Assembly: GCA_001798075.1 (NCBI GenBank) | Contig: MGRG01000006.1 | Span: forward strand, 62,001 to 126,000 | Length of the DNA stretch: 64,000 bases | Source: Deltaproteobacteria bacterium RIFCSPHIGHO2_01_FULL_43_49 | Lineage (GTDB): Bacteria; UBA10199; SPLOWO2-01-44-7 | Direction of reading: 5' to 3' | Shown here: positions 8,013 through 18,100 of the stretch, one piece after another | Layout of the letters: every line of letters starts with the position of its first letter | Numbering within the stretch: position 1 is the first letter of the stretch | Notes under the pieces: generated by a model | The model's database searches: none | Told to the model about the DNA's origin: nothing | Seen by the model: only the letters and a program-made list of their open reading frames with translations | Position numbers and translations under genes: made by a program

Positions 8013-9377
8013 TTAAAGTTTCTTTAAAGATTGGACCAGTTTGTTGGCGATGTCTTGGGCGTCTCCATAGAGCATGCGGGTGTTGTCATCAAAAAAGAGT
8101 TCGTTTTCTACACCAGCAAATCCTTTTCCTTTGCCTCTCTTGATCACCAAAACGTTTGTGGAGCGATCGACATCCAAAATCGGCATGCCGTAGATAGGGC
8201 TTGAAGTATTCGTGCGCGCTGCAGGATTGACAACGTCATTGGCGCCAATCACCAAACTCACGTTGGTGTTGGGAAATTCTGGATTGATCTCTTCCAGATC
8301 GAACAATTTTTCATAAGGAACACCCGCTTCTGCCAGCAAAACATTCATGTGCCCTGGCATCCGACCGGCCACCGGATGGACCGCAAATTTAACTGTGACT
8401 CCACGCTTGTCCAAAACATCCATCAGTTCACGGACTTTGTGTTGGGCTTGAGCCACCGCCATTCCATAGCCCGGCACAATCACTACTTTGTCGGCATAAG
8501 CGAGTAAAATCGCTGCATCGTCGAGTTCAATCGGTTTTAGACTTCCCATCGCACAACGTTCAGAACCGATTTCTTCTTTTCCAAAGGCCCCAAACAAAAT
8601 GTTTTTGAGTGAGCGATTCATTGCCCTTGCCATCATTAAGGTAAGAAGTGTACCAGCAGCCCCGACAACCGTTCCCGCAATAATCATCGCGGCGTTTTCC
8701 ATCGCGAAGCCTTCGAAGCCGACAGCCAGACCGGTCAAAGCATTGTAGAGTGAAATCACAACCGGCATGTCTCCACCACCGATGGGAAGTGTCATCATCA
8801 CACCAAAAAGGAGGCTGGCTACAAAAAAGAGGGGAAGCATCCAAGGAATATGAGCGGAAAGAAGAGCACCCCCACAGCCAACAGCGGCAACAAAAATGAT
8901 TAAGTTTAGAATTTTTTGTAGCGGAAAGGTAATGGGCCTATCTCGTATCAAGCCTTGAAGTTTGCCAAAGGCAATCACACTTCCAGAAAAGGCAATCGAA
9001 CCAATCAACCCACCAACAATGGCTAAAATGACCAAACCAATGTTGGGGAGAGTTCCACGAAACAATTCTAACGCAGCAATCGCCGCTGCCGCACCACCCC
9101 CCATGCCATTATAGATCGCAATCATCTGAGGCATGTCGGTCATCGCCACTTTTTTTGCGGCGACCCAGGCTATAATACTGCCAACCACAACAGCAATGAT
9201 CATCAAAGAATAGTTGTGAAGTCCTGGCCAAAAGAAGGTCACAACAACGGCAAGGAGCATGGCCCAGCCGGCCCAAATAATTCCACTGCGAGCCGTCACC
9301 GGAGAGCTCATTCGTTTGAGCCCTATGATAAACAAGAAGGCGGTAAGAAAATAAGCGATGTGAATGACCTGTTCCAT
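8013..9377 (-). CDS. pntB: NAD(P) transhydrogenase subunit beta
   Basis: GPGYGMAVAQAQHKV-like (VPGYGMAVAQAQHKVRELMD) and LVIGANDVVNPAA. Confidence 0.96.
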   Translation of the reverse strand: MEQVIHIAYFLTAFLFIIGLKRMSSPVTARSGIIWAGWAMLLAVVVTFFWPGLHNYSLMIIAVVVGSIIAWVAAKKVAMTDMPQMIAIYNGMGGGAAAAIAALELFRGTLPNIGLVILAIVGGLIGSIAFSGSVIAFGKLQGLIRDRPITFPLQKILNLIIFVAAVGCGGALLSAHIPWMLPLFFVASLLFGVMMTLPIGGGDMPVVISLYNALTGLAVGFEGFAMENAAMIIAGTVVGAAGTLLTLMMARAMNRSLKNILFGAFGKEEIGSERCAMGSLKPIELDDAAILLAYADKVVIVPGYGMAVAQAQHKVRELMDVLDKRGVTVKFAVHPVAGRMPGHMNVLLAEAGVPYEKLFDLEEINPEFPNTNVSLVIGANDVVNPAARTNTSSPIYGMPILDVDRSTNVLVIKRGKGKGFAGVENELFFDDNTRMLYGDAQDIANKLVQSLKKL

Positions 9378-9710
9378 TTAACTTTGTTTTTCTGCCCCAC
9401 GTGGGGCTTTTTTCTTTTCAAACATCTCCAACATTCTTTCCGTTACGGCGTAACCACCCGCTGCATTAATCGCCCCCAACAACACACCGATAAAACCAAT
9501 GGTTTGTTCGAGCGGAGTTTGTGCATGACCTAGCGCCACCATTGCCCCCACCACGACAATGCCGTGAACAAAATTGGAGCCAGACATGAGTGGTGTGTGC
9601 AAAATGACTGGTACCTTGCAGATGACTTCATAGCCGGTAAAAGCGGCCAGTAACAAAATATAGAGGGCTGACATCAAACCTTCCGTCATTTTGGACCTCC
9701 CGTCAGACAA
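9378..9710 (-). CDS. NAD(P) transhydrogenase subunit alpha part 2
   Basis: FTGYEVICKVPVILHTPLMSGSNFVHGIVVVGAM. Confidence 0.95.
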   Translation of the reverse strand: MSDGRSKMTEGLMSALYILLLAAFTGYEVICKVPVILHTPLMSGSNFVHGIVVVGAMVALGHAQTPLEQTIGFIGVLLGAINAAGGYAVTERMLEMFEKKKAPRGAEKQS

Positions 9711-10783
9711 GATTTTGAAACAATTTCATCTTTCCAGTCGAATTCCAGTGTCTTTCCATTTTGGGTAAGGAAGGTTAGAAAGTTATATAGATTTTTAGAA
9801 TACATTTCGCTTGCGTGAATGGGCAACATGCTCAATAAATTGAGCGGTCCATAAATAATGACACCATTTTTTTCTATCACCTCGCCTGCTTTCGTTAGGG
9901 CACAGTTGCCTCCGCCTTCTGCAGCCATGTCGATAATGACAGAGCCCGTTTTCATTTTATAAACCATTTCTTCTGTCACCAACAGAGGGGCTTTTTTCCC
10001 AGGAATTTGCGCGGTTGTGATGACGACATCAGCACTCCCGACATGTTTAGAAACCATTTCTGTTTCTTTCTTTTTTTCCTCTTCGGTTAATTCTCTGGCA
10101 TAACCTCCCTGTGTTTCAGCATCGATGGGAATTTCCAAAAACTTGGCGCCGAGAGATTCCACCTGTTCTTTAACAGCACGTCTCACATCATAGGCCTCCA
10201 CAACCGCTCCCAAGCGGCGTGCGGTGGCGATTGCTTGCAAGCCTGCAACTCCAGCTCCCAAGATCAAGGCACGCACCGGTCTGATAGTGCCGGCTGCGGT
10301 GGTGAGCATTGGAAAAAAGCGTCCAGAAAGATTGGCTGCGAGGAGAGCGGCTTTGTAACCGGCAACGGTTGATTGAGAAGACAAAGCATCCATCGATTGG
10401 GCCCTGGTCACGCGAGGAAGAAGCTCCATGCCAAAAGAGATAATTTTTCTCTCTTTCATTTTAGAAACAAGCTGGGCATTTTTGTGTGGTGCCATGAAGC
10501 CGATGACAACGCTTCCTCCTTGGAGTTCGTTGATTTGCTCTTCGAGCGGGGGTTGGACAGTGAGAAGAACTTGCGCATTGCGAAGCAGCCCCTTTGCGTC
10601 AGACTCAATTTTCACACCGACTTTTTCATATTCGGAATCTGGAAAATAACTTGTTAACCCTGCCTTGGTTTCCAAATGAACTTCAAAACCGAGTTTGACA
10701 AAACGGTTGGCCACTTCGGGAACAAGGGCAACCCTTCGTTCTCCCTCCGCTTTTTCTTTCGGGACTCCTAAACGAATTGTCAT
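9686..10783 (-). CDS. NAD(P) transhydrogenase subunit alpha part 1
   Basis: MTIRLGVPKEKAEGERRVALVPE...LILGAGVAGLQAIATARRLGA. Confidence 0.95.
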   Translation of the reverse strand: MTIRLGVPKEKAEGERRVALVPEVANRFVKLGFEVHLETKAGLTSYFPDSEYEKVGVKIESDAKGLLRNAQVLLTVQPPLEEQINELQGGSVVIGFMAPHKNAQLVSKMKERKIISFGMELLPRVTRAQSMDALSSQSTVAGYKAALLAANLSGRFFPMLTTAAGTIRPVRALILGAGVAGLQAIATARRLGAVVEAYDVRRAVKEQVESLGAKFLEIPIDAETQGGYARELTEEEKKKETEMVSKHVGSADVVITTAQIPGKKAPLLVTEEMVYKMKTGSVIIDMAAEGGGNCALTKAGEVIEKNGVIIYGPLNLLSMLPIHASEMYSKNLYNFLTFLTQNGKTLEFDWKDEIVSKSCLTGGPK

Positions 10784-10914
10784 GGCGGGTGGCTGTATAC
10801 AGATTTGACAAATCAGAATCCACTATAAAAAAGAGGGGTTGGAGGGACTTAGACCCCGTAGCTCCAACTCGTTACTTGCGCATTAAATAAAGCTTTGTTA
10901 AAGGCCGCGAGACC

Positions 10915-11832
10915 ATGACGTCACAAGAAATTCAGGAACTGCGAAACAAGTATTATAATGCGACGTTGACGGAGCTTTTTGAGGTGCAAAAAGCCCTTTG
11001 GATCTTTAGGGTTAAGCCGGATAAAGGTCTCATACCCTTCAAGCCTGGACAATATACTACCCTGGGTCTGGGCATTTGGGAAAAGTGTGTTGAGGGAAAC
11101 GGTCCAGAAACAATAAAACCAGGCCAAGAAAAGCAACTTCTTCGAAGGGCCTATTCGGTTTCACACCCTGTCTTGGATAAAGAAGGAAAATTATTTTCTC
11201 CAGAAAAAATCGATTTTTATGAATTTTACGTGACCCTTGTGGTGAATGCTTCCAAAATACCGACTCCCCCCAGACTCACCCCGCGTGTTTTTGGACTAAA
11301 AAAAGGAGACAGGCTTAGCTTTGGTCCCAAAATGACAGGCCATTACAATCTAAACGGTTTGAAAAATACCGATCAGGTCGTCTTTTTTTCAACCGGCACA
11401 GGGGAGGCACCCCATAATGCCATGATTTGGGAGCTGTTAACTAAAGGTCACAAGAACCCAATTGTTTCTTGTGTTTGTACACGCTATCGCGCTGATCAGG
11501 CTTATCGCTCTTTGCATGAAAAACTGGAAAAACAGTTTAACAATTACAAAGTTATTTATTTAGCAACCCGCGAAAAAGAGGAGCCAAAGATGTATTGCCA
11601 GGATTTAGTTGTCTCGGGTGAGCTTGAGAAAAGAACCGGTGTGAAACTCGATGCCGCAAAAACCCATGTTTACTTGTGTGGCAACCCATCGATGATTGGA
11701 AGGCCAGAGGTAAAAGATGGGCAAAAGATTTATCCAAAGCCGGCAGGGATTATCGAAATTTTAGAAAAATCTGGATTCACAATGGCTAGCCCCACACAAA
11801 AAGGAAACATTCATTTTGAGGCCTATTGGTAG
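10915..11832 (+). CDS. Ferredoxin--NADP reductase-like flavoprotein
   Basis: PGQYTTLGLG, RRAYSVSHP, FFSTGTGEAPHNAMIWELL, HVYLCGNPSMIG. Confidence 0.9.
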   Translation: MTSQEIQELRNKYYNATLTELFEVQKALWIFRVKPDKGLIPFKPGQYTTLGLGIWEKCVEGNGPETIKPGQEKQLLRRAYSVSHPVLDKEGKLFSPEKIDFYEFYVTLVVNASKIPTPPRLTPRVFGLKKGDRLSFGPKMTGHYNLNGLKNTDQVVFFSTGTGEAPHNAMIWELLTKGHKNPIVSCVCTRYRADQAYRSLHEKLEKQFNNYKVIYLATREKEEPKMYCQDLVVSGELEKRTGVKLDAAKTHVYLCGNPSMIGRPEVKDGQKIYPKPAGIIEILEKSGFTMASPTQKGNIHFEAYW

Positions 11833-11835
11833 AAA

Positions 11836-11873
11836 ACAAAAGGTGCCAAGAGTATACTCCTGGCACCTTTTGT
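11836..11873. terminator. Bidirectional terminator hairpin between convergent genes
   Basis: AAAAGGTGCCAAGAGTATACTCCTGGCACCTTTT between convergent CDSs. Confidence 0.8.
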
Positions 11874-12187
11874 TAGAAAGTCTTCAGGAATTTTTCGAGG
11901 CTTTTAAATCCTTTTGATTCAGATTTGTTAAATTGAACGGCGACTCTTTGACCGATTGCTTTGTGAAATCTTAAAATCTGGCCGCTTAAAGCGACATCCC
12001 GAAATTTTTCGGAAAGATCAACCACCACTTCACACGGTCCCTCTATAATTTCGGCATTGAAGTCGGCTAAGAGACAGATGCCACCTTTGCTGACATTTAA
12101 AGTGGCGGCGGGGATTAACTTCCCTTGGGAGCGCAACGTGGCAGGCAATTCCATTTCATATCTTGGATAGACGCGCTTTTCCTTCAC
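11873..12187 (-). CDS. PilZ-domain protein
   Basis: RRYPRYEM-like start (KRVYPRYEMELPATL) and LNVSKGGICLLADF. Confidence 0.85.
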   Translation of the reverse strand: MKEKRVYPRYEMELPATLRSQGKLIPAATLNVSKGGICLLADFNAEIIEGPCEVVVDLSEKFRDVALSGQILRFHKAIGQRVAVQFNKSESKGFKSLEKFLKTF

Positions 12188-12230
12188 TCATCCCTCCCTG
12201 TCCCTGTGGATATCTTTAACTCAATTAGGG

Positions 12231-12256
12231 TATCGGCCGCCAGCAAAAAAAGTTGC
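12231..12256 (-). promoter_or_regulatory. GCAACT-N13-GCCGATA promoter-like motif upstream of PilZ gene
   Basis: Minus strand GCAACTTTTTTTGCTGGCGGCCGATACCCTAATT. Confidence 0.55.
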
Positions 12257-12273
12257 TTAAGAATTAAAAAAAA

Positions 12274-12353
12274 GTTGTGGTGGGTCCTGCCCCTACGGGC
12301 TGCACGCCCTCCCCACAGATCGGGCTGACAGCCCTCCGGGCCACCCACATCAT
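12274..12353 (+). repeat. Palindromic repeat family, variant C (different core, same ends)
   Basis: GTTGTGGTGGGTCCTGCCCC ... CCTCCGGGCCACCCACATCAT; intergenic upstream of gpsA. Confidence 0.7.
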
Positions 12354-12406
12354 AATATTAACTTTATTAAGTGACTGATTTTAGTAAATTTAATAACATT
12401 CCCCCC

Positions 12407-13420
12407 ATGAAAATCGGGGTCATAGGTGCTGGCAGTTGGGGAACGGCGCTGGCGAGTCTGTTAGTTGAGGGCAAAGACAGTGTTGTCTTATGGGCTTTTG
12501 AGGGTGAGGTGGCCACGTCCATCAACCAAAACCACCGCAATTCCTTATATTTAGCGGAAGCACCCCTTCCTAAAAATCTTAAGGCCTCCTCTGTGTTAAA
12601 AGAGGTGGTAGAGGGGAGCTCTGTTTTGGTCAATGTCGTTCCTTCTCATTTAGCCCGAGGCGTTTGGGAAAGAGCCGCCCCCTTTGTTGACCCCGATGCC
12701 TTGATTGTGAATGCCTCCAAGGGATTTGAGTTTTCAACCGGAAAACGTCTCTCAGAGGTTTTGACGGCGGTATTGCCAACAATTCCCAAGGGCCATTTTG
12801 TAACGTTATCCGGCCCCACTTTTGCCAAAGAGGTGTTACACCATCAACCGAGTACGGCGGTGATCGCCGGCATTGATAACAAGGTGATGGAAACAATCCA
12901 AAAATTATTTCGAAGAGACTGGTTTTTGACCTATTTGAATCATGATGTGGTTGGAGTGGAAGTCGGTGGGGCTGTCAAAAATGTGATCGCCATTGCCGCG
13001 GGAATTTGTGAGGGGATGGGGCTTGGACTGAACACGCGCGCTGCCCTGATCACCCGTGGTCTTTATGAAATGGCCAAATTGGGAAAGGCATTGGGTGCTA
13101 ATGTTGTCACCTTTGCCGGTCTTTCTGGAATTGGAGATTTGATTTTAACTTGTACTGGAGAACTCTCTCGTAATCGTTCGGTTGGCTTGAGGCTGGGAAA
13201 AGGAGAAAAATTAGACACCATTTTGAAAGAGACAAAATCGATCGCGGAAGGAATCAAGTCGGCCAAAGTTGTTTATGAATTGATTCAAAAACACAAAATC
13301 AATAATCCAGTTTGTGTGGAAATCTATCGAATGCTTTATGAATCAAAATTGTCTACCCAAGCCTTGAAGGATCTGCTAGCACTCAATTTGAAAGAAGAAA
13401 TGGGAGGACTTTTAAAATGA
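12407..13420 (+). CDS. gpsA: Glycerol-3-phosphate dehydrogenase [NAD(P)+]
   Basis: MKIGVIGAGSWGTALASLL...NVVPSHLARGVW...GLNTRAALITRGLYEM. Confidence 0.96.
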   Translation: MKIGVIGAGSWGTALASLLVEGKDSVVLWAFEGEVATSINQNHRNSLYLAEAPLPKNLKASSVLKEVVEGSSVLVNVVPSHLARGVWERAAPFVDPDALIVNASKGFEFSTGKRLSEVLTAVLPTIPKGHFVTLSGPTFAKEVLHHQPSTAVIAGIDNKVMETIQKLFRRDWFLTYLNHDVVGVEVGGAVKNVIAIAAGICEGMGLGLNTRAALITRGLYEMAKLGKALGANVVTFAGLSGIGDLILTCTGELSRNRSVGLRLGKGEKLDTILKETKSIAEGIKSAKVVYELIQKHKINNPVCVEIYRMLYESKLSTQALKDLLALNLKEEMGGLLK

Positions 13421-13866
13421 AAACTTTGAAAAAGTGGCAGGGCCTGTCCCTCCGTGTTTTTGTGGGGGCCCCTAACAAAACCCCACAACAAACACTCCGG
13501 GCCACCCACCACTTTTTCACAGTGTTCATGGTTCTCATAACGACAGCCGGTGTGGCGTTTGCGCAGGCGCCGTCTCTCAATTTGCCAGAAATGCCCAAAC
13601 AGTCTCTTACAGTGATTTTTAAAGATATCACCAAGCACGATCAGTTTAAAATGGTGATGCAAGCGATCAAACAAAGTAAAAGGGTGAGCCCTTTTGTGAT
13701 GAAAAGGGCACAGCGTGGCTATATTGAGTACGAAGGAAAATTTTTTGGAGAAAGCGAATCGTTTTTGGAAATGATCAATCAGGCGGTTTTGGGGAAATTG
13801 CGTATCGATTCAAAGCCAAAAGGTGGGGAGGGTCTAGAGATCACTGTAACATCCCAGGGCTCTTGA
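13417..13866 (+). CDS. Small exported protein of unknown function; N-terminus contains repeat-encoded residues
   Basis: HFFTVFMVLITTAGVAFAQA signal-peptide-like; overlaps gpsA stop (ATGA). Confidence 0.65.
   Translation: MKTLKKWQGLSLRVFVGAPNKTPQQTLRATHHFFTVFMVLITTAGVAFAQAPSLNLPEMPKQSLTVIFKDITKHDQFKMVMQAIKQSKRVSPFVMKRAQRGYIEYEGKFFGESESFLEMINQAVLGKLRIDSKPKGGEGLEITVTSQGS
13426..13520 (+). repeat. Dispersed palindromic repeat, copy D, within a coding frame
   Basis: TGAAAAAGTGG ... CCACTTTTTCA outer arms with canonical core. Confidence 0.9.
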
Positions 13867-13967
13867 AATGACAATCCGCTGAGCTATTCGCTCGCACTGG
13901 CAAAGCCAGATGCTCGCTAAAGTTAGGGTGAGCGTCTTGACGCTCCCCCCAACACCCCCCACCGCCG

Positions 13968-15125
13968 TTACTCCGAATAACAACCGAGAGCCCGGGAAAT
14001 AACAATGCGCTGTACCTCACTTGTGCCCTCGCCGATTTCTAGCAGTTTTTGGTCGCGGTAAAATTTAGCCACCGGAAATTCTTCCATCAAGCCATAACCG
14101 CCATGAATTTGTACTGCATGATTGACCACGCGATACATCACCTCGGAGCAATAAAGTTTTGCCTGTGCTGCCAGTGTTTTAAATTCTTTTTTCTGATCTT
14201 TCATCCAACAGGCTTTGTAGAGAAGATTTCTCGCCGCTTCAATTTCGGTTGCACAATCGGCCAACTTGAAAGCATTCGCTTGAAACGAGGCGATTGGTTT
14301 TCCAAAAGCCTTTCTCTCTTTGGCATATTTGAGGGTGGCTTCGAAGGCCCCTTGGGCGCCGCCCAATCCCATCGCGGCAATGCCTAAGCGGCCAGAATCG
14401 AGTGTGGCTAACATTTGGCGAAACCCATCACCTTTTTTACCCAGCAGATTTCCTGCTGGGGTTTTGACATTATCGAAATAGAGTTCTGCGGTATTGGAAG
14501 CCCTCCAAACCAGTTTGTTGTGCATCTCTTTTGCCGTGAAACCAGATGTGTTTTGTTCTACCAAAATACAGGAGATCTCCTTATGGCCGTCTTGTCCCTT
14601 GCCGGTGATGGCTTGCACCGTGCAACCCCCCGTCATTTTGGAAGCCCCATTTGTGATGAATATTTTGGAACCATTGATAATCCAATGGTCGTCTTTGAGT
14701 GTTGCCGTTGTTTTAGAATTGCCGGCGTCACTTCCTGCTTCGGGTTCAGTCAGGCCAAAGGACCAGAGTTTTTTGCCACTGCATAGATCCGGAAGATATT
14801 TTTTCTTCTGTTCTTCAGAGCCAAAATGATAGATGGGCCCAACGCCAAGGGAATTGTGTGCTGCAACGGTTGCTGCTTGCGAGGCATCCACCCTTGCTAA
14901 CTCCTCTACTATAATGATGTAGGATAGATAGTCGAGACCCTGGCCGCCATACTTTGGGTCACAAACCGCGCCCAAAAACCCCATCTGCCCCATCTTTTTG
15001 GTGAGCTCGTAGGAGAATTCTTCTTTACGGTCTAGTTCAAGGGCCTTTGGCTTGATCTCACCTTGCGCGAATTCCCTCACCGTTTTGCGTAACAGCTCTT
15101 GTTCGGAGGTCAGTGAATAATCCAC
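13968..15125 (-). CDS. Acyl-CoA dehydrogenase
   Basis: FGLTEPEAGSDAGNSKTTA, IHGGYGLMEEFPVAKFYRDQKLLEIGEGTSEVQRIVISR. Confidence 0.97.
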   Translation of the reverse strand: MDYSLTSEQELLRKTVREFAQGEIKPKALELDRKEEFSYELTKKMGQMGFLGAVCDPKYGGQGLDYLSYIIIVEELARVDASQAATVAAHNSLGVGPIYHFGSEEQKKKYLPDLCSGKKLWSFGLTEPEAGSDAGNSKTTATLKDDHWIINGSKIFITNGASKMTGGCTVQAITGKGQDGHKEISCILVEQNTSGFTAKEMHNKLVWRASNTAELYFDNVKTPAGNLLGKKGDGFRQMLATLDSGRLGIAAMGLGGAQGAFEATLKYAKERKAFGKPIASFQANAFKLADCATEIEAARNLLYKACWMKDQKKEFKTLAAQAKLYCSEVMYRVVNHAVQIHGGYGLMEEFPVAKFYRDQKLLEIGEGTSEVQRIVISRALGCYSE

Positions 15126-15191
15126 CGAACGCTTATATTCACGATATTCTCTGTTGAAAAGGATTAATTTTTTTGCCTATCCTACGAGATC

Positions 15192-18100
15192 ATGAATAAT
15201 GTTCTTATCTTTACAGGCAGGGCAGCTCTTTACACGGAAGCAGCAGCCACTGCAGTTTTGGAGGCCGAGGGCAACGATTTGGCTTTGAGTGTTGCAACGG
15301 CACAGGCGGCCATGACCATGAGTAGTGAGGCTAATGGTGCACTCGTCTCTGAATTTGTTCGTGTTGAACAGACAGGTGACAGAGACAAAATAGCCAAGTT
15401 TATTCATAAGAAAATACCTCGTGGGATTTGGGTCAAAGCGATGAGCTATGTTGAGGGTGTGTTGTTACCTCCTGCAAAAGTTGAGACAAAAACCGATTCT
15501 GTTCCGGTTGCCACCGCTGTTTTTGCCGGTGCCCAAGTCTATGCTTCTGGGGATGTTGCAGTGACGCCGACAAGTACAAGAATTCGCAGAGTAACACGTG
15601 CAAAATATAATTTGATAGTAGGTAATATCGACCAATCTGGTCCGGGAGTTGGCGAATCTCTCTCTCAGTTTTTGAAGAGTCTCCATGGTATTGCTTCTCC
15701 CTATGCCGTAGCAATAGGAATGGGGGAAGGTGCTTCGGAAGAGATGGTTGCGGGCATGTGGGAGGGGACTTATTTGCCCTGCTCTCGAGAAGTGATGGAA
15801 AATTTAGCGCATGTTTTGGGATTGGATGATGGTCAAAAAGATAACCTGTTAACACAGTGGGGGCTCGATTGGCTCCGTTATTACGAAACGTTTCACTCCG
15901 TTCCGCAAGATTTAAAAGAAAATGAAAAAGCAGTGTTATTGGCTGTTCGGCTGGCGATCATCCGAGATCATGATGGGAGTATCCGCTCTGTTGAAGGGGT
16001 GAAGGTCGCCACTCTCAGGCGTTACTTGGAAATGGGCCTTTTTCCTGAACATACCGATCAGCGTTTTTCTTTTGCAGAAGTGTTGGGTGGTTTGGTCGGA
16101 CGTGATTTTTTACGTTCTAATCTGGGGAGATCTATTTTGGGAGAATATTGGCAACCGAGCCGTTTTGAGGATTTCGAAAATATCACCAAAGAATATTGCA
16201 ACGAATGGTTTGAGACAGTTGAGGCACAGCACAGTGGAGAAAAAACAAAAACAATTGTTGTCCAGTATCTTTTGAACGAGCAAGGAGGCATGGGTTCTTT
16301 TGGACCTCTTCTATTGGGACAAGCAAACAGACATCAGCGTTATGGAAAAATTTATATTAAGAAAAGAAACGATGGAAAATTTGAGGTAGTCGGTGCCAAC
16401 AGTCCAACGGCAACAGAAAAGGCCATTCATTTCTTGCGCAATTCTACATTAGCCCGCGCTGGTTCTCTCATTATTCGTTCCGATGGATTTTTGGGATTCA
16501 AGACGATTTCTCCAGAAGAGATGGAGGAGCTTGAAGCAAGCCACATTGAAGACTGGTTTGATGAAGTTACCGATCGACAGGAGGGGATAGAACCAAGAAT
16601 CATTGTTTGGCAATTCAGACTGCACCCTCCCTATGGCATTATCGCGCCAGAGGCCTTGGCGATAAGTGAGGCAAGCGAAGACAAACATTACGGGCAGATC
16701 TACATTCGCAAAACGAAAAAGGGAAATTATGAAGTTGCACATGTAAAGGGGAACGCCTCGGAAAAAATTGTCGGTCATTTACGCCGTTCCAACATAGTTT
16801 TCAAAGGAGCGTTGCATATTCCCTCCGATGTTTATGTGGGACTGAGAGGACTACGTTTGGAAGACCTAGATGAATTGCGCCCTAGCTATATCGACAGTTT
16901 CTTTGAACAGGTGGGGCGCAATCACGGAGGGATTCTGCCGGAAGAAATCATTTGGCAGTTTAGGCCGTCGGCAGAAGGTCTTGGCTATCTCAATCTCTTG
17001 GCGGTCGGAGAAGAAAGCAGCAATTATGGCCACTATGGATATGTCCGCATTCGCAGAAATCTGAAAGGTAGCTATGAGGTTGTTAGTGCAAAAGGGGCAC
17101 AAGCAAGAGAAGTAACTGAGCGTTTGCGCGGGACGGATCTTGTCAAAAGTGAGACTTTGCGCGTGCGTGGAAATGGATTCTTGGGTCTAAGCGCTTTTCG
17201 CATGGCAGAGCTCAATGAATTGACGGGAGATGATATCGAGGGGTGGTTTCAAGAGGTTGCCAAAAAGAAAGGTTGGAGAAGGGGAAGAACAATCATATGG
17301 CAATTTCAAATGCAGTATGGTGGCACCCTCAGTTCCCAAAAAGCCCTGGCCCTGGGGGAAGAAGGCCTACAAAGATATCTAAGCAAAATCAAAATCCAAA
17401 GAGTGGAAGAGGGGCGATACCGAATTGTGAGTGGGAGCAAAGATCATGGTGTCGCAAAAGTAGTGGCTCAACTGCGAGTTTCACCTGTGGCGCAGGGAGA
17501 AACACCGGCGCTTCTTTTTCCCGATTCCCCACGTACACAGAAGGAAATAATTCAGGATCTCGCTGTGCAAGTACTTTCCATGTCAGATACTGATTTTGCA
17601 ATCATGCGCGCAGGAGGTCTTCCACCCAACACCCCTGCAGAGGCCCTCGTCCAACAAATGGACAAAAACATTCGGTATGCTGCCGCAAAAATCGTTCAGA
17701 CTTGGGCTGTCCGTGGTGTTTCTCTTGAATTTGAAGATGTTTACAGGCTGGCTCGAGCCTTTCTCCCTCTCTTTTTGAAAGAGAACAAATGGAATCCCGA
17801 TCTGGGCCATATCCTCTTCTATCTAGGGTACTTTAAAGCTCATCTTGAAAGACGATTGGCAAAGCAATACCCCTTGATGCATGAGCAAATGAAAGCTTGG
17901 CGCACCGGCGGCAAGTCTGAATTGGAAAAGCGGCATTTGCGGCCACACAAAGAACCGGCACATCAAAGTGAGGAAAAGCCAACAATTTGGGATCGTATCA
18001 GTGGTGAAATCGATTTAGTCAAACAGGAGCAATTGATGTTGGCCGTTGCCCATGCCCTTTATGATTTTCTGGCCAGCACGAGAGTAAAACAGATTGAAAA

